A DNA stretch of 64,000 bases from Lagopus muta (Eukaryota; Chordata; Aves; Galliformes; Phasianidae): the NCBI RefSeq assembly GCF_023343835.1, contig NC_064437.1, positions 17,913,501-17,977,500 on the forward strand, read 5' to 3'. Under the pieces are notes generated by a model. That model saw only the letters and a program-made list of their open reading frames with translations. It was not told the DNA's origin and ran no database searches. Positions 19,901 to 32,890 of the stretch are shown piece by piece. Position numbers and translations under genes: made by a program. Position 1 is the first letter of the stretch; each line of letters starts with the position of its first letter.

Positions 19901-22900
19901 ACATTTCTGATGAGTTATTTATACTAAATTCTTATAAAAATATGTAGTGCACTGTTTTCTCAATTTGCAAATGCAGAATTTTGTTTGACAAGTTAGTATT
20001 TTAGAATATATGAGATGAGCAGGTTTTCCCTCCCACACTCTTCTTTTTCTCGTCCAGAGCTGCTTCTAATTATATCAAATCACCAAGGAACTTGAAGTTT
20101 CTTATTTTAAACCTGTTTTTCAGACCTCTTCCTACATTTGAAGCCCATTACTAGCAGTATTTGGAAAACTATCAGTTCTGTCCCTGAGATTTGCTTCTGG
20201 CAGCCACTGTGTCAGTTTCTTTCTTGATTCAAAGTTGTCAAGGTTTAGCACTTGGCCGTGGTGTGTTTTATTAACAGAAATGCCCCATGCTGGTTGGCAC
20301 AGTAGGTGATTAGATGTTGGTGTAGCTGAATGTGGATTCTGCCGTGTTCTGAAGTTACGAAAATTTCATTTCCGTGCAGCGTTGCGTGGGCTCAAATGTT
20401 TTTCTCAAGGAAGAAAAAAATGCAGTCCTTCAAAGAGTGTTTCTGCTTTCAGTAGCAGCCTTGTTTTCCAGACTGACAGTGTAAGTGCTTCATTTTGCTC
20501 TTTGAGATGAGAGTGCACTTTGTACTCCACAAAGCATTCAGGCACTTCAGCACATTAGGTCGAGCAGCTCCTCTGAGATGTTTTGAGTTCCGTTTCATTT
20601 CTTAACCCTTCTGTTTACAGTGCTCAGATGCATTTCTTGTAACTATGACAGTTACTCAGATGCTTTAATGTCCTGCTTTTCCTCTTGTTTTAGCCTCAAG
20701 GAATAGGCTCACCCAGTGTCTACCACGCTGTGATAGTGATATTTTTGGAGTTTTTTGCTTGGGGACTCCTGACAGCGCCCACTCTGGTGGTAAGTGATGT
20801 GCTTAAGTTCCTTCTTGCTGGGTATTACTGGGTATTACTGCAAAGGCTTCAAATGCCTGAATTAAATGGAAATTGTGCAACATCGAGCTGCTCTGTTATG
20901 CATATGAAAAGAGTTCTTTGATTTCTATATAGAGTCAGAAATCCAAAATTATTTAATTAAAAGCAATATAACACTGTGACATGTTTATGTGGAACTCTGA
21001 TAACACTTACTTGTAAATGCTTTCTGACTCAAAACATGAAGGACAGCAATGAAAGGGGCTACAAGACATGGGCACGCTGGAAGCTAAAGGACAAAACAAC
21101 TTGAAATTTGGTAAAATTCTGCAGGTGTGTGTGTGTATAGGGAGCTCTTGGCTGACATAGCTGTGCTTTCAACGAGCTTTGGAGCCTCCCTGTGACTAGT
21201 GAAAACATTCACAGCAGCATGTTTGTATCAAATTCTTTTCTAGTGTAGTTGGTTGCTCTGTTCGGATTTGGTCTCTTAGGTGACACGTATTTACTAGTTA
21301 GATGGAACAAAGATTATGGATCTCCAAGCAAACCCCTCTAAAAATGCAATCTTGGTGCAGTTCTGTGAGCTGTTGGTAACCATGACTAGTCTGTTGGATA
21401 CAAACTTTGTGTCAGCCACTGAATGGAAACCACCTTGGGTAACACAAGTAGACTGGAGATCAGTGCCTGTTTAACCAGCCTGCCTCAGCTGTAGTCTCTG
21501 ACCTGGGAGAGACACTTGAGAATGGTGTTGTCCTCTGCCTGTGCATCCGCCCACAGTCAGCAGTAGTGTGAGAGAATGCCAGTTGAAATAAGTTTCCAGG
21601 TTTTCTGTGCAGTACTCTGTTTAGTTTTCAGATATTGAGCTTGGCTGAAATGAGTGCTTCCCAAAGTGTGAAAGAACTGAAGCTTCCATCAAGTAAAGCT
21701 AAAACCTCAAAAGTCAGAGTACAGGAAAAAAATGCACACTTTGGTTTTACAAGTAAAAGAAGGCAGATAGACCGTGCCTGTTGCTGAGGGGGAGGCCCCA
21801 CTGTATCTAACACTTCTCTGTAATGCACAGAGAATATCCGCAGAGCATCCCAAAGGCCACTTTTGTCATTGTGCTTACCCTGCTGTTCCTTGCAAAGCAA
21901 TAATGGAGGCTATTTAGCTATTTCCCCCCTTCAATAAATTGTGCTTATCTGAGGTGACTGGTGTAATGTATTTGGAGTATTCTTTCTGTGTAATTTCAGT
22001 AATATCTCGTAACTAAGATGTTGGATAGTGAACCTGATAATAATGGTTACTGAATTGATTTTCCTTAGTGTGGATTAATTTTGCATAAGTTTGGCTGCCT
22101 TACAGTTTAAAATCTCTCTCTATAATCCATGAAAACAGAAAATGCTGTGGGCGTGCCACGCTGTAGAAAGTGGGTGCATGATGAGCAATATTTATTGGTA
22201 ATATTGTGTGAACAACAGTGTTCAAATTTCTTCTTCAGGTTTTGCACGAAACCTTCCCAAAACACACATTTCTAATGAATGGTCTAATTCAAGGAGTAAA
22301 GGTAGGCTGACAAAAGTAATCACAACTTCAGGTGAATGATGGGTGGGATTTAGAAATGACTGCACCCAATGAGAAAAACATTTCAGAGATTTTTCAGTAT
22401 AGCTTTAGTAGTATGAACTGAATGTGAGAATAAAGTCTTGCCAACAAAGCTAGTGTGTATCATTTTACTCACGGTACTGCTTTGTGTGTTGGTGTGTGTG
22501 TTGTTGACTAATCCCAAATGACACACATGGTGTTAAAACTTGGTGCTCCGCTAGGGTATTTTCAGTTACTCTCATGTGAGTTCCAAATATAATAAAACAA
22601 AGCACAGTTCCTGAAACTACTTGTACTGATGGATCATCTGTCTTGAGTTTTGTGTAGCTCTGAGATATTAAAAGTTATCTTACGTGTTAGCAAACATGGA
22701 ACAGATTAGGAGTGCTTGACCATACCGCCTTTCTGCTGCATTGTAGTCGTTAACTGTAGTAGAAAGAGAGCCAACTCCGCCATCAGTTTGTGGTATGGAT
22801 GGCTGTCGCGATTCTGAGCGCTCAGTTCTAACTGAAATGTTTTGTTTCACTTAGGGCTTATTATCATTCCTCAGTGCCCCACTCATAGGTGCCCTGTCTG

Positions 22901-25900
22901 ACGTGTGGGGACGAAAGTCCTTCCTGCTGCTAACAGTGTTTTTCACCTGTGCACCAATACCACTAATGAAGATCAGCCCATGGTTAGTGAATTCTCTCAC
23001 ACTTTATTTGTTCCTTGTGTAGGTTCTTATCTAATGCTTGTTTCTAGTATTGTTAATGCTTGTTTCTAGTATTGTTGATTAAAATAGTGTTTGGGCTCCA
23101 TGTAACATTAAGGCTTTTGTATTATAAAATCATAGAATTGTCCACCTACTACTGACATTGCCCTTAGTACCATATCTACATATTTCTTGAACACCTCCAG
23201 AGCAGTGACTCAGCCACCTCCCTGGGCAGCTCATTCCAGTTCACTCCACTCTTTTGGAGAATAAGTTTTTCGTAATGTCTAACCTGAAGCTCCCCTGGTG
23301 CAACTTGAGGCCTTTCCTTCTCATCCTATCACCTAGTTACCTGGGAGAAGAGGCCGACCCCCACCTTGTCACAACCTCCTTGCAGGTAGTTGTAGAGAGC
23401 AATAAGGTCTCCCCTGAGCCTCCTCCAGGCTAAACAATCCCAATTTCCTCAGCTATTGCCCATAAGATTTACGATCCAGACCCCTCACAAGCTTTGTTGC
23501 TCTTCTCTGAACACACTCCAGATCCTCAGTGTCTTTTTTGTAGTGAGGGGCCCAAAACTGATCACAGTATTTGAGGTGCAGCCTCACCAGAGCTGAGTAC
23601 AGTGGGACGATCACCTCCCTGCTCCTGCTGACTACACCTGGGCACACTGCTGACTCACATTCAGCTGAGCATTAACCAACATGCCCAGGTCCTTTTTCTC
23701 TGTAGTCCTCCAGCCACTGTGCCTCAAGCCTGTAGTGCTGTGACCTCAGCCCAGTGATCCACGCTGTCCCTCTGTAGGGCCTTCCTCCCCCCAGGCACAT
23801 CAACACTTCCTCTTAACTTGATTGTCTTGGCCATCTGCAAACTTCTACTGAGGGTGCACTCAATCCCCTTGTCCAGATGATCAGTAAAGATAAGAAACAG
23901 GATGGGCCGGTGTATGTTCCCCTGGGGACCACCACCACTTGTGACCAGGCACCAGCTGGATTTAACTCCTTTTATCACCACACTTTGGGCCCAGCCCTGC
24001 AGCTGGTTCTTCACACAGCAGAGTGTATCTGTCCAGGTCATGAGCTGCAAGCTTCCCCAGGAGAGCACTGTGGCAGACAGTGTCAAAGGCTTTGTGCAGT
24101 CTGGGCAGACTACATGAACAGCCCTGCCCTCATCGCCAGGTTGGTCACCCAGTCACAGAAGGAGACTGACTCAGTTCCCCCAACTTTGCAAACTGAAGTA
24201 GCCTGTGTGAGCTGCTGCCCTGCTTGGCCACTACTTACTATGGGTCATTACTGTGGCCACTTAATCTTGAAATTAACTGACTACAAGAAAGAAAAACTTA
24301 GGCGTGAAGTAACCATTTGTAAACTGTTACTGCAGTTTTATAGTTTTGCTTCTCTAGTTTTAAAATCCATCAGCTTTCACACCATCTGCAAATTTAGTAA
24401 GCTCTTAACTGGCACATACATTCTGCAGGTAGTGCATGAGTCAGAATTCTCAGTGTTGGAGACTACCCGTGTGCCGTACCTCAGGGTGTAGCTGCAATAA
24501 CAGACTGCACTGACCCAGGGCAGAGGCAACTATTCAGGTAGCTCCATCCCCTTTTCAGTTTTACTCTCTGGTCACACGCGTTCTTTGTGGCTACTTCATC
24601 CCTTATGTGGGGCAGCTTGTTTCAAAGTGTACCTTAATGTTTCTAATGACATCCTACTAGTGTCTATAGCGTCTAGCATAAAGATAGGGCTAGTTTTTGA
24701 CATCTCCTACTGCCCAAGTTCTCAAGATACTCGAGTTCTTGACTTGCTTTTGGCTATTGGCATCAACGTTTCATTTCCTATAAGAACTTAATCGTAGCAG
24801 CTTCTTGTACATGTTACAAAATTATGCTGTTTATGGTCGGTGCACAAAGAAATTGCCCAACTGTATAAATTGTACAACTGCTATAAGTCCATTGTAGTAT
24901 TTGTCAGGAAAAGATGGACAAGACAGTTACTGTTGAGCTGTACTTGGATTTTGAGACTTTTTGCTCCTAGCTAGCTGTTCTGATTATTTACTGATGTTTT
25001 TACCATGTTTTCAGGTGGTACTTCGCTGTTATATCTGTCTCTGGAGTTTTTGCTGTGACGTTTTCTGTGGTTTTTGCGTATGTAGCAGACATAACCCAAG
25101 AACATGAAAGAAGCATGGCCTATGGTTTGGTATGGTTGCTATTTTGTTTGGTTGGGTTTTTGCTCCGTTTGTATTTTATTCAGTACTAACACTTCAGTCA
25201 GTAAAGCTTTTAAAAACTGATATTTCCAATTCTTTTTTGGCAAGTCATTTTCAGCCTGAAGTAGGGTTAAATTATAGTCACCCAGTTCTGTGGCTCCTTT
25301 TGAATATTCCACTCTACCTTAAACATAATGTGACTGTGTTAAAGCCTCTCTTTCTTAGAGTTATCATCAGTGCTAACAGTGTAATTTGGGAGCTCACATT
25401 AGTGTTAACTACCTTGTCATTTTAAAAAATGTAGGTATCTTTCTTGGATCATTTTGGAAGTGGCACTGCAGTATTGGGACTGCTGCTGCTGCTGTCTCCA
25501 TTCATATTTCCATTCAAAAAAATGCAGCCGGGTAACTCATCTGTCTTAAGTTCTTCTTGACTCACCTCCATTTCTCCCAGTAACCTGCAAATCTCGGGAG
25601 CCTTCCTGGGCTTATATATTATGGATTAGCAGAATCATTTCTTGTGTTCGAGCTACAGAATCTGATGATACTCAGCAGGGACAGCTGAAAGTGAGGGATA
25701 AGGAACTAAATTGCTTCTTCTTGTATGAATGCGTCAGGAGTTGAGGGATTCTGATGGAGGTCCTTCAGAGGTTTACAGTGTAACATTTTCCACAAAGACA
25801 GGTAACTGAAAACTGCTCTGTGGAGTTCCATTATAACGCGTTGGGTTAAGCAGCATATTAAATTTAACATGCCTTGAACATGGGTATTTTTTACTAGTGG

Positions 25901-28900
25901 TTTTTTGTTTTGTTTTTTTTTTAATTGAAATATTATTTCACCAGTATGAAGTACAACTTCCCAAAGACACCAGCAGGCAGCTACATAATTAATTAAACCT
26001 CTTCATGTCAAAACATTTAAGAGTGCCATGAGCTTCACACTGCTGTCCAGTTAGCCAAAAAATCTTTTTCTTCACAAATTTTGTCAGAAATACACACTGC
26101 ACAGACCCAGGGAAAAAGTTCTCTTTAATCTCTACCTGATAAAAACGGGAAGGCTTCTGAAAGCCAGGGAAAGTAAGTAATAACACTTCTGAATGTTATC
26201 ACTGAAACCCTCACCAACTGTTCTTTGTTTCAGGTTTCAGCAACCTTTGCAGCAAGCTTAGTTACCAGCCCTGCCATCGGTGCCTACCTTGGTCGGGTCT
26301 ATGGAGACAGCTTGGTTGTGGTCCTGGCCACGGCAATAGCCTTGTTAGACATTTGTTTTATTCTTGTTGCTGTACCAGAGTCGCTGCCGGAGAAGATGAG
26401 GCCGGCGTCCTGGGGAGCGCCCATTTCCTGGGAACAGGCTGACCCTTTTGCAGTAAGTTTGTGAAATAATGGAGTATGTCATATTTGGAAATGCTGAGCT
26501 TTTAAGAAAATACTGTGATTGAATTTATTATGTTTCAAGCTTAAAAAAAAAAACAGCAAAGCTTATGCTTTAATCTTGCACTTCTGCTGACGCTTTTGCC
26601 AGTGATCTTGCTAAATGTTAGGTGTCTTAGCTGACATGTTCTTCAGTACCTTTTATCAGGTGTACTTTTTCTGAATATGACAACTAAATATTTTCCAACA
26701 CGTTTTTTCCTGCTGCAGTCCTTGAAGAAGGTTGGCCAGGACTCAATAGTGCTGCTAATCTGCATCACAGTCTTTCTTTCCTACCTCCCGGAGGCAGGTC
26801 AATATTCCAGCTTCTTCCTGTACCTCAGACAGGTAAACAAACATTTTGATACGGATTTGAATGGCAGTAAATTTACCAGCAGGTTACAGTGCTGCTGAGT
26901 CAACACAAAAAGCATAGGTATCAAATAGAATTTAAAAGCTTGCAGCAGTTAAGTACTCCTGCAGATAGGATTTCTTTTGTTTTTAGATACAGAGGAATAA
27001 ATGCATTCAGTTTCTCATATTTTGTTACTATGTTATTCTTGGATTATGAAGTTCACTCTGTCAGACTGCTTTGTTAATTGATGACAGAACCACTCACTGG
27101 TTCTCTGTTTGTGCCTCTCTAGTTTTTTATATTTTACTTGGTGGAAAAAACAAAATTAAGTTAGCCTGGAGTTGAGTAACTTCTACACTGACTGTTCTTA
27201 GACTGATGTGTGTGATGACATGATGTGCACTTAACATTCAATTGTCAAATTGTTTGTTATTTATGTACCTAGATAATGGGATTTTCATCTGAAAGTGTTG
27301 CAGCATTCATAGCAGTCCTTGGAATTCTTTCCATTATTGCACAGGTGAGTCACTGCTGAGTATTTCACTGAGCGACTTGGGAGGAGCTGAGCACTATGGA
27401 GAGCTTCCATGTTCTGGATCCAGAAATCTCACTCGCCTTTTCTGTAGCTGTTCTTCTAAGCTTCTAACAGTTGATAACACTCCTACTTTAACTAACTTAC
27501 TTAGATGAACAGCTTGCCAGATAAGAGTGTAGTTCATTACTACGCAAGGTGCTTTGTGTTGGGATAACAAAATCCTTTTGTTTAGAAAAAGAGAGAGCTT
27601 ATGTTACTTGCTAATCATCTAATAGATGATTTTTTTGGTACAGACAAGGCTCCTACTTGGCAAATACTGCTTTTGAACTTTGCTTTTTTCATTCATTAAT
27701 TTATTTGCATGTATTTAACATTTAGAATAAAATGTTATTTTTGTTTTCTTGTACGTTTCTCCCTGCTCTGTTAGACAATAGTTTTGAGTTTGCTCATGCG
27801 GTCCATTGGAAATAAAAACACCATCCTACTGGGTCTAGGATTTCAAATACTACAGCTTGCGTGGTACGGCTTTGGGTCCGAACCTTGGTACGTACATTTC
27901 ATTTTTACATCTGAATTAATGTTGTTCTGCATTTTATCCTTTACCCAAGAGAGACACTTTTGTCTGTGTACGCACGAATACACGGATACATGGTACATGT
28001 TCTGTCTGCAGGACTCTGTCCCTGTGGAGTAGTTACCTCAGTCTATTTTCTGCAGGATGATGTGGGCAGCAGGAGCTGTTGCAGCCATGTCCAGTATTAC
28101 TTTCCCAGCTGTAAGTGCACTGGTGTCACGAACTGCTGATGCTGACCAACAAGGTAGGTGTTCCTTAACCCTCTGAATTCCAGTCAAAGAAATCCATGAA
28201 GCCGAATGTATCTAGCGGCTCACCCATTACCATGGTAGCCCATGCACTTGAGCCTAGCTCAGAAACTGTAAAAATCCAAGCTGTGTTAAAGCTGTGTGTG
28301 CATTTTAAGTCCTTCTGTCCCAGAGGCAGAACATTCAGGAACTCTCAACAGCAGAAAAATATTTAGTGACACTAATACAGTCTTTATTTCCATTACTTTG
28401 ATGCAAGTTAGCTTTGTTGTCCAGTGCTTCCTTTGCTATGAGTCTGATAACAAGGTCTCAGAATAGGCATGGCATAGGAAATACTGTTCTAGGCCTGCAG
28501 GGACATGGAAGAAGAGCCTTGAATATACCATAGGACCATTTGTCTGTACCCTTGTTAACGCTACCCATGGTACAGCACCAGTGACACTTTTCCTACTTGC
28601 ATTGGCTTAAAAGGCTTAATTAAAATCACTGTTTATGTACGTATGAATACTAATAGCTGATGGCATACGTTGTCGTTCTCAGGCGTTGTTCAAGGGATGA
28701 TAACGGGAATTAGAGGCTTATGTAATGGTTTGGGACCTGCACTTTATGGCTTCATATTCTACATATTTCATGTTGAACTGAATGAACTCCCTATGCCTGA
28801 ATCGCCATCAGGAGGTACTGTCGTCACACAATACCACTTACAACAGGTATTCCTTTACTTACTGATTCCTAAACCAGAATTAGTTCTTTAGTATGATGCT

Positions 28901-30116
28901 GTGCTACGTTTCATCACGCTGAATGGAAATGAAGCATGTAAAAACAGCTTCTAAAATCACTCTCACAGAGTTGTTTTTTTTAAATAGGTACCGTGGTTAA
29001 TTTCTCTTTGAAAGAGACCCAATAGGCAACAGACCTTATAAAGAAAAGGAAAAAATAGACTGATTAGTAGCAGCTTTCTTGTCTCCTGTGCAGTTCCCTA
29101 GCACTGTATTTACTTTTCACATGTTGTGCATTGTAGTTGTGGTGTTCCTTAGTCTTTTAGCCAAGCCCTCTGTTTTTTACTTCCTCACTGATAATAAGAA
29201 AAAAGAGCAGCTGTCTGTACTGGCTGCAGCAGGATAAGGCAATGCTTATTTCCAGCTGTTACACTCAGTGCTGTCTAGCTCTGGTTCACTGGTTAATTTT
29301 AGAGCAGAATCTCTGCCTCATTTCCTTTTTCTTTGGTACTTTTTTGTTAATGGTGGTTTCTTAAGACTGTTTTTCGATGGCAGTGAAAGCCAATGACCGG
29401 AAATGCTCATTGTTCAGGCCACAGAACTTGTTCTGCACTACTTTCATACAGTTGCATTGTGTGCACTGCCACCTGTTTTAGTTCTAGATGGCAAATGGCA
29501 CTTTGAGAGGAGAGGCAAGAGTTCAGGTCAGCAGGGAGAAGATGCTAGACTTGAATCTTGTCCTGCTGCCTCCCAAGAAGCATGCTCTACAAGCTGATGT
29601 CCAGCTGCAAATGCCCAAAAGCACAGAAAATCTCCTACTGCTCAGCTGTTATTTTCTTTCACAGAACGTGCCCTAGGACAGGAAGTTAGCAGCAGCAGTA
29701 GATGGCACATGTTCCCTCTCTTAAATCTAAGATGTAATCTGTCCAGCTTTCTTCTAAAAGATTCCCCATGGAGGCAAAGTGTCATCTTGCCACGCGTAGC
29801 AAGAAAAAAAAGCTGCTTTCACTTACAAAATGCGTAGTTTAGCCATCTTAGTACATTAACACATCTAAAGGCTTAATAGCTTGTGTTGATGCTGTTTGCT
29901 TTTTTCCAGAATTCTATAATTCCTGGACCCCCATTCTTATTTGGGGCATGCTCTGTGCTGCTGGCACTGCTTGTTGCCTTGTTCATTCCTGAACACACCA
30001 ACCTCACTGTACGATCCAGCAACTGGAAGAAACACTGTGGCAGTCATGGCCATCCCCACAGTCCACAAGCTCCTGGTGAAGCTAAAGAACCATTACTACA
30101 AGACACAAATGTATGA
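16320..30116 (+). CDS. MFSD14A: MFSD14A (HIAT1), major facilitator superfamily membrane protein (12 exons, 491 aa)
   Basis: Orphan MFS transporter-like protein (hippocampus abundant transcript 1); its substrate is not settled, and mouse loss affects spermatid acrosome formation. Coding exons: 16320-16406, 20694-20789, 22239-22301, 22855-22982, 25015-25129, 26234-26452, 26719-26832, 27273-27344, 27775-27887, 28056-28153, 28683-28846, 29910-30116. All are GT-AG, total 1476 nt. The protein starts [20 protein letters not shown], a basic cytosolic tail, then 12 hydrophobic helices. The MFS signature between TM2 and TM3 is visible as [11 protein letters not shown]. The C-terminus ends [12 protein letters not shown] with an acidic-dileucine-like EPLL. 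Similarity to human is near complete except the loop after HVELNELP and an extra Gly at position 5. Identification is very secure; transport function is unknown. Confidence 0.97.
16407..20693 (+). other. MFSD14A: MFSD14A intron 1
   Basis: This 4.3 kb intron begins GTGAGG inside the CpG island and ends TTTTAG. It contains a degenerate CR1 fragment (19450-19800) and short A-rich runs near 17700. Several short open frames are present but none has splice sites or recognisable protein. Confidence 0.8.
19450..19800 (-). mobile_element. Degenerate CR1 LINE fragment
   Basis: Recognisable as CR1 from GAGGTTGGAAGGCACCTC, then the familiar CCACAACCTCACTAGGTGAC and the TGCTGAGGTCCCCCTCAGCC block. It is in MFSD14A intron 1 and more diverged than the copy in intron 4. 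End points are approximate. Confidence 0.65.
23032..23075 (+). repeat. 22-bp perfect tandem duplication
   Basis: TAATGCTTGTTTCTAGTATT plus GT is present twice head to tail, about 50 bp after the MFSD14A exon 4 donor. The perfect match suggests a recent event. Confidence 0.85.
23128..24190 (-). mobile_element. CR1 LINE, 5'-truncated, with decayed reverse transcriptase
   Basis: The 3' end is the ATCATAGAAT at 23128. On the minus strand the pieces read [33 protein letters not shown] and, further 5', [20 protein letters not shown] with [16 protein letters not shown], which are decayed parts of the CR1 ORF2 reverse transcriptase. Stops and frameshifts break it, and the catalytic ADD motif is lost (QMAK in its place), so it is dead. 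It lies in MFSD14A intron 4. The 5' limit is approximate. Confidence 0.85.
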
Positions 30117-31260
30117 CAAAAAAAAATCTAGAAGACTTTTTAGACATTTTCCATCAGCGGTTTGGGATACACATTCCACTTCCATCAAAAAGAGTTTCTT
30201 AAGGTAATCTTCAGAATTATCTTTCTGCATGAAATTTATAGAAATTAAAAAAAAAAACTTCCAAAGATGTTGCCATTACATTAATAATATGCTTTTTCTT
30301 TCTTAAAAGTTAAGTACTTATCTCTTGCCATGAAATACTGTTACTATTAAACTTTACATTCTAGTTTGGAGACAAAAGAATATAGTCAAGGTTTGAGCAT
30401 GTGTCCTTCTGTTTCCTTAAGGTGGTGAGCTTTAATTCCACTCATGCTAAGTCTCAGTGAGACAGACGAGCATCCGTGCGGACCCATTCATTTTAATGTT
30501 GTAAAATCTTGGGTCAGATGATTCAAAGCCTTAATGTAAATGTACTCAAGTAGGGAAAAGGTGAACTGGTATCATTTATTTTGAAGAAGTCATATGATGG
30601 ATTTGTTGGGGTTTTTTTTGTTTTTTTTTTTTTTTAAAGTTTGTACTAATATAAAAACTACAAGCACGCTTGCTGAACAGTGAAAGTTATTTTTATGTAA
30701 GTGCATTTACTCTATTTTTGAACAAATGGTAGTATCAAACTTTTGTTTAAATATTAGGTGGGTGTTTTGAGCCTGCAGATTTTAATATGGGCTCTAAAAC
30801 TCTGCTTTCATAAATACCGTTTATTATACCACTATATTTCTGATGTTTGTGTAATCATACAAGGACCTCAAAACTTGAATACAGACTGAACTATAAGCTG
30901 ATAGCCTTGAATACGTCAGTGTGCTCTATATAGTGGCCTTTGAGGACTGTCACAGTAACCCTTTTACATTACAGAGCTAATGTTTTAGTCCTAAATTTTC
31001 AGGACCCCTTAGTACAGAAGAAAGCTTTATACAATGACAGATGTGAATTTCTCTAAAAGTGTATATTTTTGTGTCCAGTTGTATTATTTAAGTGTTCCTT
31101 TGTATAAATTTGTGTATAAAGTATTGTATAGGTTTAAAACATTTTCATCTTGTGGTTATCGCTTAATGCTTTTTTACCTTTGAACATTCACCATGGTTGA
31201 CCAAGAGCAGGAAAAAATATGTAAATATACTGTTAATAAAGCTGAATATTTTAATGAATT
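30117..31260 (+). other. MFSD14A: MFSD14A 3' untranslated region
   Basis: The sequence runs from the MFSD14A stop to the AATAAA at 31235. It is AT-rich with a T/G run near 30610-30640 and no open frame of note. Confidence 0.7.
31235..31240 (+). terminator. MFSD14A: Poly(A) signal AATAAA, MFSD14A
   Basis: Canonical hexamer in the context TGTTAATAAAGCTGAA, followed by a U-rich tract at 31250-31270. It lies about 1.1 kb after the stop, with no better site before it. Confidence 0.65.
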
Positions 31261-31779
31261 TTTAAATAATAGTTCATGTCATTTGCAACCTTAAAGTCAT
31301 ACAGCATATTTGTTATTCAGTAGGTCTGAGAAAAGCCTGGAGCGTTTCTATTTGTTAGCTAAGGCTGCCTTCAGTGTACGGCTATTTTTTGTTCTGGTTA
31401 GCAGCACCAACTGGCTGCAGCCCTCAGTTCCTCAGCACTCTCATGGATATGATCTACGTCAATAGAGGTGCTTATGGAGGCAGTTCACATTCAGTGCACT
31501 GCAGTTCTGCCTTTCCTGTTCTGAAATTTGTTCATCTTTTCACATCCTTTGAAGTCTTGTTATACCCACTAACGCTGACCTAGAACAAGCAGTGTGAGCA
31601 CACAACACCTCAGAAATGGGTGGCTGCCAAACAGGGACCCTACGTGCAGCACAGCGCTGGGCCGGTACTGCAGCAGTGCGTGGGGAGCAAAGGCCACAGA
31701 AAGGTGAGTAAAGCGTCACCTCACCTTGGCACGTCCCAGTACTGGAAATGGTAACTCAATACTCTGAAAAGTAATGTTT

Positions 31780-32890
31780 TGAGAGTTTTTGATAAGCGTT
31801 TAATATTTCTAGAGAAGCTTGTACATTTCAAAACAAATGGATGCAAGTAAACACGGTGCTGATTGTAAACAAATGTACACATTTTGCACTGCAAAACAAA
31901 CCACTTAAATATACAGTCCTCAGCTGCAGTTAAATATCGAAGGTATGAAGTTATCTTTAAAAACAGAAGTATGTAGACAGGCTCTGCAATAAAAGTGTAT
32001 TTTGGGTGTTCCAAGTACTTGCCTGCCATATTTAAGAATGAAATATAGTTACACGATTCTAGCATTTGTACCTGGATAGTAGAATGTGCTGAATAGGTTT
32101 AGTCCATTGCAATTTGAATGTCAGGATATTTTAAGTAGATTTCTGTGCAGTATTACGTTTGTAAAGTAGGATCAGTAAATACAAGACAGCTTTAGTTCAT
32201 CTGTTCAGATACATTGGCTTACAGTATTTAATGCTTGGTTGTTAGAAATGTAATAGTGGCAGATGGGTAAGAAGTTAGGGCAACCCAGGCTGAGATCCTT
32301 AAACCTTTGTTTTCACTGAAGGTATAAATCATTTAGGATCTTCCATTGCAGTATTTATAAATTTATATGCAATTCAAATTAGCAAGGTTTCAAAATTAAA
32401 ACTGCTAGAGAAGAAGGGGTTGTGCTAACTCACAAGCTTGGCTGTTATTAAAATAAACACAGCCCAGAAAGTGCTGGAAAACTATCTGCAACATCATTTC
32501 TGTGAAAGACCTAGAGGAAAGCTTATAAGGAATCGTGTTTCCTATCAGGGAATACCAGAGAACACACTTGGTTAGAGTCACACTTGTTAAATACTATAGC
32601 AAAAAAAGCCAGTGCCACTTACTTGGGTTTTCTGGAAGACTACAGACCAGGAAAAAATCCAGCACTTAATTCAGTGACTGAAGTGCAGTGGTGTTACCAT
32701 TAAGGTTGAGGCTGCTTAAAGCTCTGTCTTTTCTGAATCAGCTGAAAAGGCATCCAAATAAGGTGTCTTTCTCAAAGAAAATGGATTCAGATAAAACTGT
32801 CAGTTCACCCTGATACCTTTACTAATGTCAGTGTAGGACATCTTCATATCCCCCAAACAGTTAAAAGACAATTCTTAATACCCCTGGCTA
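31780..32890 (-). other. SASS6: SASS6 3' untranslated region (approximate)
   Basis: Downstream of the SASS6 stop on the minus strand there is no AATAAA before the MFSD14A 3' end. ATTAAA variants occur at 32232-32227 and 31804-31799, so the transcript probably ends near 32210 or 31780. The two convergent genes then need not overlap. The end point is uncertain. Confidence 0.4.

Noticed and set aside
23877-24491. 204-aa plus-strand open frame
   Set aside because: It is antisense to the CR1 reverse transcriptase remnant and has no family resemblance.
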